Source: CAYPYS01 sp964445715
GTDB lineage: Bacteria > Omnitrophota > Gorgyraeia > Gorgyraeales > Gorgyraeaceae
DNA: 12,549 nucleotides
Direction: 5' to 3'
Assembly (NCBI GenBank): GCA_964445715.1
Contig: CAYULJ010000045.1
Coordinates: 1-12,549 of the forward strand
Under the pieces are notes generated by a model. It was given only the letters and a program-made list of their open reading frames with translations. It was not told where the DNA came from and did no database searches. Shown here in pieces: positions 1-7,420 of the stretch. Made by a program: the position numbers and the translations under genes. Every line of letters starts with the position of its first letter. Position 1 is the stretch's first letter.

Positions 1-536
1 TTTCTTATGGCGTCGAATCCGGTTCTGAGAAAATATTAAAAAATTTAAACAAAGGCATTACCCTCGAGGATATAAACAAGGCTATATCCTTGTCAAAGAG
101 ATACGGCATGCGCTCTATAGCTTACATGATTGTCGGTTCTCCCGGGGAGAATAGAAGGACCATGCAAGAATCAATGAGATTGCTTAAAAAGATAAAGCCA
201 GATTATGTGCTCTATAATGTCCTGGCTCCAGCGCCTGAGTCAACGCTCTTTGATAAAACAGCTACGGAGGATATCTCATTGAAGAATTTTTTTGATCGTT
301 CCATTTTTTTTGATACCAATGTCGAATGGCCCCTGTATGAAACGCCAGAGTTTACTAAAAAGGATATGGAATATTGGACAAAAAAGGCAACGCGCAGTTT
401 TTACTTCAATTTTATATATATAATAACGTATTTAATGAAAATCAAGACATGGAGGGAAATACGGGTTATTTTAAAAGGCGCTACAATGCTCATAGCAGAT
501 AGCTTTTTTAAGAAAAGAAAAGACGTTATTAACTAA
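1..536 (+). CDS. Radical SAM protein, probably B12-binding type; C-terminal part only
   Basis: The reading frame is open from base 3 to the TAA at 534-536, giving 177 residues, and the gene begins left of the window. The fragment starts with GVESGSEKILKNLNKGI, a strand-and-helix element typical of the C-terminal half of the radical SAM barrel. It continues with MIVGSPGE and a segment containing LAPAPESTLFD, both typical of BchE/Mg-protoporphyrin-cyclase-like radical SAM proteins that carry an N-terminal cobalamin-binding domain. The tail (about the last 60 residues) is basic and aromatic, as in that family. The CxxxCxxC cluster motif and any B12 domain would lie outside the window, so the family call rests on the C-terminal half alone. 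Substrate is unknown. The following genes are envelope-type, so a lipid or glycan modification is possible, but this is inference. An internal TTG at 90 is not the true start because the homologous sequence runs upstream of it. Confidence 0.8.
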   Translation, partial: SYGVESGSEKILKNLNKGITLEDINKAISLSKRYGMRSIAYMIVGSPGENRRTMQESMRLLKKIKPDYVLYNVLAPAPESTLFDKTATEDISLKNFFDRSIFFDTNVEWPLYETPEFTKKDMEYWTKKATRSFYFNFIYIITYLMKIKTWREIRVILKGATMLIADSFFKKRKDVIN

Positions 537-714
537 TAGTCAAATATATTCTTGCAGGCAGCATTCAAAAAGCCTTTTCATTTTGCGCAACATATAATCT
601 TGCATTACTAAAAAAATTGCCTGTCAAAATAAACGGAGCGAGGCCTACACCCTCAAACTTCTTATCTGGCGGAGCGTCTTTTTGAAGCTGAAGCTGCCTG
701 CGAGAAAGTTAGAT

Positions 715-1680
715 ATGATGAGAAAAAAATTATTATCTTTTTTTATATCTTTGGTAGCATTTTCTATTTTTTTAGAGATTATTTTAAGGCTATGTGCGCC
801 GTTATTATCAAATTATCATATGGAGATGTGGAGATATGCTAGAGAATTAAAAACCATCTCTTTTTATAATGACTTGCCTTTTGAACATGCCGTAAACAAA
901 AAATCCTCATTATATGGCGTTGAGATAAGGACGAATTCACTTGGATTAAGAGCAGAAAAGGATTATATTTTACCTAAACCAAGAAATATAAAAAGGGTAT
1001 TAGTCCTGGGAGATTCTATAACAATTGGGTGGGGTGCTGAATTTAAAGATATTTATACTTCTCGCCTGGAAGCCTTGTTGAATAAAAATGCTTTAATAAA
1101 TTATGAAGTTATTAATACAGCTGTAGGAAACTATAACTCTGTATGTGAGTTGTGGACTTTAAGGAAATACCTTGGTCTCCAACCCGATTTTATAATCCTT
1201 GGCTTTTATATCAATGATCTTGAAGATGTCCCCCGCTTATCCAGGTTAAATTATCTAATAAGAAAACATTCTTTTCTTTACGCATTTATTAGCGCTAGGA
1301 TTATAAATATAAAACACCGTTTTTCCTATAAGAAGTATTATAACGGGCTATATGAAGACAAAAAATTGACGCAGCGCGCAAAAAAAGCTATCTCAGAAAT
1401 GATAGAGATTGCAAATTCTAACTCTATCCCTTTCGTGTTTCTAAATATTCCAGAATTGCACGGTTTTAAGGATTACTATTTCAAAGAGACCCAGCGATTT
1501 GTTCAAGATATAGCTAAAGATCATCCAGAGATAGTTCTTATAGATCTCCTTGATGTCCTGGGGGATATAGAGGCGGAGGAATTCTGGGTTTCTTCGGAGG
1601 ACCCGCATCCGAATGTGGACTTTCATAAGATTATTGCAATGACGATATATAGAAGGCTTCAGTATAAGGGTTTAATATGA
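715..1680 (+). CDS. Membrane-anchored SGNH/GDSL-type hydrolase
   Basis: Predicted 321-residue protein. Residues about 5-27 form one hydrophobic segment, so the enzyme is likely anchored with its catalytic domain outside the cytoplasm. The SGNH blocks are visible: GDSITIGWG with nucleophile Ser at about residue 101, an Asn in the NTAVGNYNS region, YINDLED at about 165-171, and EDPHPN at about 295-300 carrying the catalytic His. The acidic residue three before this His is Glu rather than the more usual Asp, although an Asp also sits two before it. Proteins of this class are esterases, often acting on O-acyl groups of exported polysaccharides; the substrate here is not known. I chose ATG 715 because GAGAAAG lies just upstream and it begins immediately before the hydrophobic helix. 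The frame is open further up, with a TTG at 682 that lacks a clear ribosome site. The stop overlaps the next start (ATGA), so the two genes are probably co-translated. Confidence 0.8.
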   Translation: MMRKKLLSFFISLVAFSIFLEIILRLCAPLLSNYHMEMWRYARELKTISFYNDLPFEHAVNKKSSLYGVEIRTNSLGLRAEKDYILPKPRNIKRVLVLGDSITIGWGAEFKDIYTSRLEALLNKNALINYEVINTAVGNYNSVCELWTLRKYLGLQPDFIILGFYINDLEDVPRLSRLNYLIRKHSFLYAFISARIINIKHRFSYKKYYNGLYEDKKLTQRAKKAISEMIEIANSNSIPFVFLNIPELHGFKDYYFKETQRFVQDIAKDHPEIVLIDLLDVLGDIEAEEFWVSSEDPHPNVDFHKIIAMTIYRRLQYKGLI

Positions 1681-3245
1681 TGGCATTTAATAACCGATTT
1701 TTAAAAATCATTAGCTTTAGGCGATATTTACTTCCCTTGTTTTTTATGCTACTCCTTGGGTTTTTTCTTAGGCTGTACAAGTTAAATGCCAATAGTTTTT
1801 GGTTTGATGAGTGCATGCCGTTTGTAACACCAACTGAATATGTAAATAACGCATTATTTTCATGGAAATTTTATTGCCCGGTTATATTTGATGCCTTTAT
1901 TCATTATTTTTCAAAACTGGTAGGATATGACGATTTGCTATTAAGAATGACTTCAGTTTTGCCTAGCATTGCTTCCGTGCTAGCATTCTATTATTTAGGG
2001 AAATTGCTATTCGGAAGGAAGGTAGGATTATTCAGCGCTTTCATATTGGCTATTTCGCCATTTCATATTTATTATGCGCAAGAGATAAGGATGTATTCGT
2101 TTATTTCATTATTTAGTATATTATCCGCATGTTTTTTTATTAAGGCGCTCATAAAGGATAAAAATAGATATTGGGCGGGATTTGTAGTGTTTAGTCTGAT
2201 AAATATATATTTGCACCCTTTTATCATTTTTATACAGATTGCAATGGCTGCCTTTTTTTTGTTTTATATAAAAAGATATAGGCATCTTATTGGCAAATGG
2301 ATCAGGGCTCATATTCTGATTCTTATATTTCTTATACCTTGGATTATTTCAGCAGCACGCGTTTTTATATTTATGCTGGATAAGGATAATTGGTTTTTCA
2401 GAGATGCATTGTCCTGGAGGCCTCAAGTAGCATGGTCTAATCTGTTTTATACGTTTAAAAATTTCAGCATAGGTTACAATGCGCCAAGGCAGATTTATTT
2501 ATTTTCAGGATTATTCTTTTCTGTATTATTCTTATTGGGCATTAGACCCGATAGAAAATCTGAAGGGAGGGCATTGTCTTTATTGAGCCTATTCGTTCCT
2601 ATTATATCAGTATATTTTCTATCAAAATTTCGCCCATGTTATGTTGATAGATATTTTATCCCAAGTTCTTTATTTTATTATCTAATTATCGGCCGTGGCT
2701 TATCCTGCTTGCAGAAGAAATACATAGTCGTTGCTATGCTATGTATTATGTCTTTATCCTTCAGTTCCCTGAGGAATTACTATGCAAACCATCTACCTGG
2801 TTTATTTGCAGAGCATGTTGCAGTTCAAACAAAAAAAGAACATCAAGAGGTGGCTAAATATTTGGCAGAAAATTTAAAAGAGGGCGATATCGTATTCCAT
2901 ACTTGCCGTAACACTGTGCTTCCGTTCGAGTATTATTTCGGCAATATATACGGTAGCGATATCTCAATTGAAAAAAATCTGGTATTGCGATTTTCTGAAA
3001 ACAGAGACACATTGCTTCCTTTTGAGTATACTACCGAATTTAATAGATTTATTGACCGGTCTCAGGATTTAGACTTTGGTTGGAATAAAAGGATCTGGGT
3101 TATTTTTTCAGCATGGGATTACGAACTGAGATTAGGACCAAGATCTTTAGAGTCAAAGGTGATCCAGCGGATGGATCAGCGTTATTTTAAAAGATCCAGC
3201 AAGGTTTTTTCTGGTATCACAGTGTATTTATATGAAATAAGATGA
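1677..3245 (+). CDS. GT39-like (PMT/ArnT family) integral membrane glycosyltransferase
   Basis: Predicted 522-residue polytopic membrane protein with roughly ten or more hydrophobic segments from residue 15 to 365, followed by a soluble C-terminal domain of about 150 residues. Family marks visible: the first periplasmic loop carries FWFDE (Asp44, Glu45), the usual site of the catalytic acidic residue; YAQEIRMY lies at 133-140; and DRYFIPS at 324-330 just before a late membrane segment. This family moves a sugar from a polyprenyl-phosphate carrier to protein or lipid on the outer face of the inner membrane; donor and acceptor cannot be told here. The start ATG overlaps the stop of the SGNH gene by four bases, with AAGGG six bases upstream; a second ATG follows directly at 1680. 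Like the SGNH gene, its codon use is markedly A/T-rich compared with the purine genes downstream, which fits an accessory envelope locus. Confidence 0.82.
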   Translation: MMAFNNRFLKIISFRRYLLPLFFMLLLGFFLRLYKLNANSFWFDECMPFVTPTEYVNNALFSWKFYCPVIFDAFIHYFSKLVGYDDLLLRMTSVLPSIASVLAFYYLGKLLFGRKVGLFSAFILAISPFHIYYAQEIRMYSFISLFSILSACFFIKALIKDKNRYWAGFVVFSLINIYLHPFIIFIQIAMAAFFLFYIKRYRHLIGKWIRAHILILIFLIPWIISAARVFIFMLDKDNWFFRDALSWRPQVAWSNLFYTFKNFSIGYNAPRQIYLFSGLFFSVLFLLGIRPDRKSEGRALSLLSLFVPIISVYFLSKFRPCYVDRYFIPSSLFYYLIIGRGLSCLQKKYIVVAMLCIMSLSFSSLRNYYANHLPGLFAEHVAVQTKKEHQEVAKYLAENLKEGDIVFHTCRNTVLPFEYYFGNIYGSDISIEKNLVLRFSENRDTLLPFEYTTEFNRFIDRSQDLDFGWNKRIWVIFSAWDYELRLGPRSLESKVIQRMDQRYFKRSSKVFSGITVYLYEIR

Positions 3246-3275
3246 AACAGATTTAAGTTGCTCAATAGAGCCGTG

Positions 3276-3306
3276 TTGACAGAATCGATCTTGCGGCGGA
3301 TATAAT
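3276..3306 (+). promoter_or_regulatory. Candidate promoter upstream of eno (distal)
   Basis: TTGACA at 3276-3281 and TATAAT at 3301-3306 both match the sigma70 consensus, but the spacer is 19 bases, longer than the preferred 17. It would give a leader of about 150 bases before enolase. No terminator is seen between the GT39 gene and this site. Confidence 0.4.
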
Positions 3307-3399
3307 TATTGTGATAAGATAGCTGAAAGGCAGTCAGGAAAACAGACAGAGATGCGCGTAAGAATTTGATCGATAAGTACGAAAGGTTTTTAAAGGATG

Positions 3400-3428
3400 T
3401 TGTATCCGGAGATATTTTTTATTATACT
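3400..3428 (+). promoter_or_regulatory. Candidate promoter upstream of eno (proximal)
   Basis: TTGTAT at 3400-3405, a 17-base spacer and TATACT at 3423-3428 form a reasonable sigma70-type promoter. Initiation near 3435 would leave a leader of about 28 bases that contains the enolase ribosome site AAGGA. Spacing is better than in the distal candidate, but the hexamers are less perfect. Confidence 0.4.
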
Positions 3429-3462
3429 TAATTAGATTTATAAACTTAGAAAGGAATGTATC

Positions 3463-4749
3463 ATGGCAAAGGCAACAGCAATTAAAAAGATGATAGGTCG
3501 CGAGATCTTGGATTCTCGTGGTAATCCTACGGTAGAAGTCGATGTCATCCTGGAATCCGGCGTGATGGGCAGGGCTGCGGTTCCAAGTGGAGCTTCTACA
3601 GGCGAGCATGAGGCAGTGGAGTTGAGAGACGGAGATAAGAAGCGCTATATGGGAAAGGGTGTCTTAAAGGCAGTCTCGAATGTAAATAGTGAACTGGACT
3701 CTGATTTGAAAGGCAGTGATGCTTCAGATCAGGCCAGCTTAGATAAGAAAATGATAGAGCTTGATGGCACTGAGAATAAATCACGCCTTGGCGCAAATGC
3801 CATTTTAGGTGTTTCAATGGCTGCTGCAAAGGCAGTTGCAAATTTCAAAAGAATACCTCTCTATAAATATCTTGGGGGGAAAGACGCTAATATATTGCCT
3901 GTTCCTATGATGAATATTCTAAACGGAGGCGCTCATGCAGATAACAATGTGGACCTGCAGGAATTTATGATAATGCCTAAGGGTGCGAAGAGTTTCTCTG
4001 AAGGCCTGCGCATGGGCTCAGAGATTTTTCAGACTCTCAAAAAGATTTTAAAAAAGAAGGGACTTTCAACTGCCGTGGGAGACGAGGGTGGTTTTGCACC
4101 TGATTTAAAATCTAACCAGGAAGCAATAGAGGTAATCCTTCAGGCAATTGAACAGGCTGGGTATAAGCCAGGCAAGGATATTTATATTGCGCTTGATCCG
4201 GCATCTAGTTCATTCTATGAAAATGGAAAATATATGTTGCGCGCAGAAGCCTCGCCCGAGAAAACCGCGAGCGATATGGTAGATTTTTACGCTGACTGGG
4301 CATCCAGATATCCGGTCTGCTCTATTGAGGATGGCCTTGCGGAAGATGACTGGGATGGTTGGAAGGCACTGACTGAGAAAATAGGGAAAAAGATACAGAT
4401 CGTAGGCGACGATTTGTTTGTTACCAATGTAAAGCGCCTAAAGATGGGCATTGATAAGGGTGTTGGGAATTCTATACTTATAAAGGTAAACCAGATAGGT
4501 ACTCTTACAGAAACTATAGAATCAATAGAATTGGCAAGAAAGAACGGCTATACTGCGGTCGTGTCGCACCGTTCGGGCGAGACAGAGGACACTACTATTT
4601 CGCATCTTGTAGTGGCGAGGGGCACGGGCCAGATAAAGACAGGCTCTATATGCAGGACAGACAGGATTTGCAAGTATAATGAGCTTTTGAGAATAGAAGA
4701 AGATTTAGGTAATAGTGCAGTTTATCCTACATTACCATGGCCAAAATAA
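3463..4749 (+). CDS. eno: Enolase (phosphopyruvate hydratase)
   Basis: A 428-residue protein of normal family length. It converts 2-phosphoglycerate to phosphoenolpyruvate in glycolysis, in the cytoplasm. Key elements are all present: the N-terminal REILDSRGNPTVEVDV; PSGASTGEHEAVELRDGD with the mobile active-site loop; His158 in NGGAHADN; Glu167 in LQEFMIMP; Glu208 in VGDEGGFAPD; the metal ligands Asp245 (ALDPA), Glu289 (SIEDG) and Asp316 (VGDD); the catalytic Lys341 in LIKVNQIGTLTE; and SHRSGETEDTTI with His369. The start is fixed by AAGGA at 3450-3454 and the typical N-terminus. The last 13 bases overlap the next gene. The eno-ftsB order is a known conserved neighbourhood in Proteobacteria and other bacteria. 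Two candidate promoters lie upstream. Confidence 0.98.
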   Translation: MAKATAIKKMIGREILDSRGNPTVEVDVILESGVMGRAAVPSGASTGEHEAVELRDGDKKRYMGKGVLKAVSNVNSELDSDLKGSDASDQASLDKKMIELDGTENKSRLGANAILGVSMAAAKAVANFKRIPLYKYLGGKDANILPVPMMNILNGGAHADNNVDLQEFMIMPKGAKSFSEGLRMGSEIFQTLKKILKKKGLSTAVGDEGGFAPDLKSNQEAIEVILQAIEQAGYKPGKDIYIALDPASSSFYENGKYMLRAEASPEKTASDMVDFYADWASRYPVCSIEDGLAEDDWDGWKALTEKIGKKIQIVGDDLFVTNVKRLKMGIDKGVGNSILIKVNQIGTLTETIESIELARKNGYTAVVSHRSGETEDTTISHLVVARGTGQIKTGSICRTDRICKYNELLRIEEDLGNSAVYPTLPWPK

Positions 4750-5003
4750 AGATAAAACCACTATATATAGGTATAGCGATAGCCCTGGTTGTGATTTTTC
4801 TGCCAGGCTATGCAAAGTTCATGGAGCTAAGAGCTAGAAATGTACATTTAGAGAAAGAGATAGAGCACTTAGAGCAGGAGAATGTGAGCCTTAACTTGGA
4901 AAAGAAAAAGCTCGAGGAGGACATATATTACATTGAGAAAGTAGCAAGGGAATCCATGGGGGTTACAAGAGAAGGTGAAATCCCAGTCAAAATCCAACCC
5001 TAA
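4737..5003 (+). CDS. FtsB/DivIC-like septum formation initiator
   Basis: An 88-residue single-span protein: a short basic N-terminus, one membrane helix at about 9-25, a heptad-rich coiled coil at about 31-62, and a C-terminal motif containing YIEKVARESMGVTREGE (65-81). This is the classic layout of FtsB/DivIC, which joins FtsL and FtsQ/DivIB in the divisome. The start lies inside the enolase gene with a 13-base overlap in another frame and no strong ribosome site, so translational coupling to eno is likely. The stop codon TAA is the first three bases of a 37-bp palindromic repeat, so the gene may have been trimmed or simply abutted when that element arrived. I am confident of the family; FtsB versus DivIC naming is not decided, so no symbol is assigned. 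Confidence 0.88.
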   Translation: MAKIKIKPLYIGIAIALVVIFLPGYAKFMELRARNVHLEKEIEHLEQENVSLNLEKKKLEEDIYYIEKVARESMGVTREGEIPVKIQP

Positions 5004-5037
5004 CTTTACATTTCAACAACGTTAAAATGTAAAGTTA
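5001..5037. repeat. 37-bp palindromic repeat, copy 1
   Basis: Perfect 13-bp arms (TAACTTTACATTT and its complement), then an unpaired C/A, then AAC pairing with GTT around a 3-base AAC loop. Identical over all 37 bases to copies 2 and 3. Its first three bases are the ftsB stop codon. No T-tract follows, so it does not look like an intrinsic terminator. Confidence 0.95.
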
Positions 5038-5054
5038 GATGTATCATAAAAGCA

Positions 5055-5083
5055 TTGACAGTCGATACACCACCCTTTATAAT
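5055..5083 (+). promoter_or_regulatory. Consensus sigma70-type promoter for tRNA-fMet
   Basis: TTGACA (5055-5060), exactly 17 bases, then TATAAT (5078-5083): a perfect consensus match with optimal spacing. Initiation near 5090 would leave about 14 bases before the tRNA 5' end, as expected for a strong stable-RNA promoter. Confidence 0.88.
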
Positions 5084-5103
5084 ATACAACGCGCTTGACA
5101 TAT

Positions 5104-5180
<77 letters not shown>

Positions 5181-5203
5181 CAGAAAATAACCAGAATTTC
5201 AAA

Positions 5204-5213
5204 NNNNNNNNNN
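5204..5213. other. Assembly gap (10 Ns)
   Basis: Ten Ns fall 24 bases after the tRNA and directly before the left arm of the terminator hairpin. The count may be a placeholder rather than a measured length. See the finding on its predicted content. Confidence 0.99.
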
Positions 5214-5243
5214 GACTTTTCTTTAAGGAAAAGTCGCCTTTTT
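5214..5243 (+). terminator. Rho-independent terminator of tRNA-fMet, left arm partly lost in gap
   Basis: GACTTTTC (5214-5221) pairs with GAAAAGTC (5228-5235), followed by GCC and a run of T (5239-5243). The right arm continues with GCC past the visible left arm, so the left arm probably begins with GGC inside the Ns. The last T is shared with the first base of the next palindromic repeat. Confidence 0.82.
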
Positions 5244-5279
5244 AACTTTACATTTCAACAACGTTAAAATGTAAAGTTA
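5243..5279. repeat. 37-bp palindromic repeat, copy 2
   Basis: Identical to copies 1 and 3 and in the same orientation as both. It sits between the tRNA terminator and the purB promoter and is followed by AGCGATC, which is also seen after the composite copy at 10340. With copy 1 it brackets the tRNA-fMet transcription unit as exact direct repeats. Confidence 0.95.
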
Positions 5280-5314
5280 AGCGATCCAATATTCCAATAT
5301 ATAGTTATTTTCTG

Positions 5315-5344
5315 TTGACTCGTTTCATCTATATATGGTATAGT
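5315..5344 (+). promoter_or_regulatory. Promoter of the purine cluster (purB)
   Basis: TTGACT (5315-5320), an 18-base spacer and TATAGT (5339-5344). Transcription would begin near 5351, only about three bases before the purB ATG at 5354, so the mRNA is predicted to be leaderless or nearly so. No purine riboswitch or operator-like element is apparent between copy 2 of the repeat and this promoter. Confidence 0.65.
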
Positions 5345-5353
5345 AACTTTGCT

Positions 5354-6646
5354 ATGATACCTAGATATTCACTCCCAAAGATGGCAGCTATCTGGAATGA
5401 AGAGAATAAGTTCCAGAAGATGCTGGATATTGAGATCCTTGCTTGTGAGGCAATGGCCAACCTTGGCAAGGTGCCCAGGAAAGAGCTTAAGAAAATAAAG
5501 TCAAAAGCAGTATTTAACGTAAAGCGAATAGAGAAGATAGAACAAAAGACCCGCCACGATGTAATAGCTTTTCTCCATAATATAGCAGAGCATATAGGTC
5601 CGGCATCTAGATTTGTGCATCAAGGCCTTACTTCAAGCGATGTATTGGATACTGCCTTATCAGTGATGATGAAAGAGGCAGCTGATATACTTATTGTCGA
5701 CCTGAATAAGTTAAAGCAGGAATTACGCAGAAAGGCAAAGAAGTACAAGCGCACAATAATGGTAGGTCGAAGCCATGGCGTACACGCTGAACCTACAACA
5801 TTTGGCCTAAAGATGAGTCTTTATTTTGACGAGATAAATAGATGTATTGATAGGATTGAGCAAGCAAAGGATATAATAAGTATCGGTAAGATCTCAGGTC
5901 CGGTCGGGACATATTCTAATGTGGAGCCTTACGTTGAAAACTATGTATGTAAAAAGTTAGGCCTAGGGCCAGCCAATATATCCACACAGGTCTTGCAGAG
6001 AGACCGCCATGCAGATTATCTTTCACAAATCGCCCTTGTCGGCGCTACGCTAGAAAAGATAGCAGTAGAGATCAGGAATTTACAGAAGACAGAAGTAAGA
6101 GAAGCTGAAGAGCCTTTCTCAAAGGGGCAAAAAGGCTCGAGCGCTATGCCGCACAAACGAAATCCTGTCATGTGCGAGAGGATCACAGGGCTCGCTAGGG
6201 TCTTGCGTGCGAACGCAATGGTTTCCATGGAAAATGTTGCCTTGTGGCATGAGCGCGATATAAGCCATTCGTCAGCAGAAAGGATTATCATACCCGATAG
6301 CACCATACTTTTGGATTACATGTTAAATGATATGATATTTATCATTAAAAATCTCCATGTCTATCCCGGGAATATGAGAAATAACCTGGCAAAGACAAGA
6401 GGCCTGATATTTTCAGCAAGGATACTTGTGGAGCTAGAGAAAAGAGGCGTGGAGAGGCGAAAGGCATATGACATTATTCAAAGGTGCGCCATGCAGGTCT
6501 GGGGAGAAAACATAAATTTCAAAGAAGCGCTGTGGAAAGATAAGGATTTTATGAAGGTGGTCAAGCCAAGAGAGCTTGAGAAATTTTTCGACCTTGCTTA
6601 TTATACAAAGCACGTAGACAGAATCTTCAAAAAAGTCGGTATATGA
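5354..6646 (+). CDS. purB: Adenylosuccinate lyase
   Basis: A 430-residue protein of usual length for this fumarase/aspartase-superfamily enzyme. It cleaves SAICAR to AICAR plus fumarate and adenylosuccinate to AMP plus fumarate. Visible marks: the N-terminus MIPRYSLPKMAAIWNEENKF, TRHDV with His68, GLTSSDVLDTA at 91-101, GRSHGVHAEP with the probable general-acid His141, and the superfamily signature GSSAMPHKRNP (261-271) with the mobile-loop serine. I chose ATG 5354, since this N-terminus matches the family. The frame is open back to a TTG at 5315, but that TTG is the promoter -35 box. No Shine-Dalgarno sequence precedes 5354, in line with a leaderless start. It is the first gene of the purine cluster; its stop is followed five bases later by copy 3 of the 37-bp repeat. 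Confidence 0.97.
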   Translation: MIPRYSLPKMAAIWNEENKFQKMLDIEILACEAMANLGKVPRKELKKIKSKAVFNVKRIEKIEQKTRHDVIAFLHNIAEHIGPASRFVHQGLTSSDVLDTALSVMMKEAADILIVDLNKLKQELRRKAKKYKRTIMVGRSHGVHAEPTTFGLKMSLYFDEINRCIDRIEQAKDIISIGKISGPVGTYSNVEPYVENYVCKKLGLGPANISTQVLQRDRHADYLSQIALVGATLEKIAVEIRNLQKTEVREAEEPFSKGQKGSSAMPHKRNPVMCERITGLARVLRANAMVSMENVALWHERDISHSSAERIIIPDSTILLDYMLNDMIFIIKNLHVYPGNMRNNLAKTRGLIFSARILVELEKRGVERRKAYDIIQRCAMQVWGENINFKEALWKDKDFMKVVKPRELEKFFDLAYYTKHVDRIFKKVGI

Positions 6647-6650
6647 AACA

Positions 6651-6687
6651 TAACTTTACATTTCAACAACGTTAAAATGTAAAGTTA
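6651..6687. repeat. 37-bp palindromic repeat, copy 3
   Basis: Identical to copies 1 and 2. It fills most of the 52-base purB-purC gap: four bases lie between the purB stop and the element, and the purC ribosome site GGAGAGG starts three bases after it. Transcribed as a hairpin it could act on mRNA processing or stability between purB and purC; that is inference. Confidence 0.95.
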
Positions 6688-6698
6688 AAAGGAGAGGT

Positions 6699-7403
6699 AT
6701 GGAGAAGAAAAAGAAGATTTACGAAGGAAAGGCAAAGAAGCTATACGAGACAGATGATCCTAATCTGGTCATCCAGGAATTCAAGGACGATGCTACAGCG
6801 TTTGACGCCACGAAAAGAGGCACTATACAACAGAAAGGCGTCATGAATAATGAGATTTCTTCAGTTCTGTTTCAGCTTCTGGAGTCAAAGGGTATACCAT
6901 CGCATTTTGTAAAGAAGTTAAGCGAGAGGGACATGCTTGTAAAGAGGCTGGATATCGTGCTGGTGGAAGTCACGATGAGAAATATCTCAGCGGGTGGGCT
7001 TTCCAAGTCATTAGGGATAGAAGAAGGCATAGTTTTAAAGGCGCCTCTCCTGGAATATCATTATAAGGAAGACGCGCTTCATGACCCATTGATAAACGAC
7101 GACCACATAGAGATGCTCGAGCTCGCTACAAAAAAAGAGATGCAGGAGATAAAAGACTATTCGTTTAAGATAAATGATTTATTGAAAGATTTTTTCGATA
7201 AGGTCGGTCTAAAACTCGTTGATTTCAAGCTGGAATTCGGGAGGCATCAGGGCAAGATACTTTTGGGCGATGAGATATCGCCGGACACGTGCAGGCTCTG
7301 GGACAAGAAGACCAATGAGAAGCTGGACAAGGACCGTTTCAGGCGCGATTTAGGTAAAATAGAAGAGGCATACCAGGAAGTTCTTAAGAGAATAAAAGCT
7401 TAA
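6699..7403 (+). CDS. purC: SAICAR synthetase (phosphoribosylaminoimidazole-succinocarboxamide synthase)
   Basis: A 234-residue single-domain enzyme, the usual length for bacterial PurC. It joins CAIR with aspartate using ATP to give SAICAR, the substrate of the neighbouring PurB. Family motifs in order: KKIYEGKAKKLYET near the N-terminus, KDDATAFDATKRG (29-41), MRNISAGGLSKSLG (93-106), HDPLINDDH (128-136), LVDFKLEFG (173-181) and LGDEISPDTCRLWD (189-202). The start ATG follows GGAGAGG with one intervening base, placing the AGGAG core four bases upstream. The ribosome site lies just outside the repeat hairpin, so folding of the repeat would leave it free. The gene ends 17 bases before purSL. 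No purE or purK is seen here, so the CAIR-forming step must be encoded elsewhere. Confidence 0.97.
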   Translation: MEKKKKIYEGKAKKLYETDDPNLVIQEFKDDATAFDATKRGTIQQKGVMNNEISSVLFQLLESKGIPSHFVKKLSERDMLVKRLDIVLVEVTMRNISAGGLSKSLGIEEGIVLKAPLLEYHYKEDALHDPLINDDHIEMLELATKKEMQEIKDYSFKINDLLKDFFDKVGLKLVDFKLEFGRHQGKILLGDEISPDTCRLWDKKTNEKLDKDRFRRDLGKIEEAYQEVLKRIKA

Positions 7404-7420
7404 TAAAGGACTGGAGTAGC

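Noticed and set aside
593..598. TATAAT in the gap before the SGNH gene.
   Set aside because: No -35-like hexamer at 16-19 bases upstream.
682..714. Upstream TTG start for the SGNH gene.
   Set aside because: No ribosome site, and the extension puts a basic stretch before the natural ATG that directly precedes the membrane helix.
3324..3423. Open frame before eno (about 34 codons, ending DIFYYT) that looks mildly protein-like.
   Set aside because: No ATG/GTG start and no ribosome site; the only candidate start is a TTG near 3366. It overlaps the proximal eno promoter and is too short to support as a gene.
3398..3436. Twelve-codon ATG frame (MLYPEIFFIILN) with AAAGG upstream in the eno leader.
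   Set aside because: Very short, AT-rich, overlaps a promoter candidate, and no regulatory hairpin follows.
5095..5100. Second TTGACA just before the tRNA.
   Set aside because: A -10 box at the right distance would lie inside the tRNA, and none is seen.
5315..5353. Upstream TTG start for purB, giving 13 extra residues.
   Set aside because: The TTG is part of the -35 box and would lie before the predicted transcript start; the extra residues are not typical of PurB.
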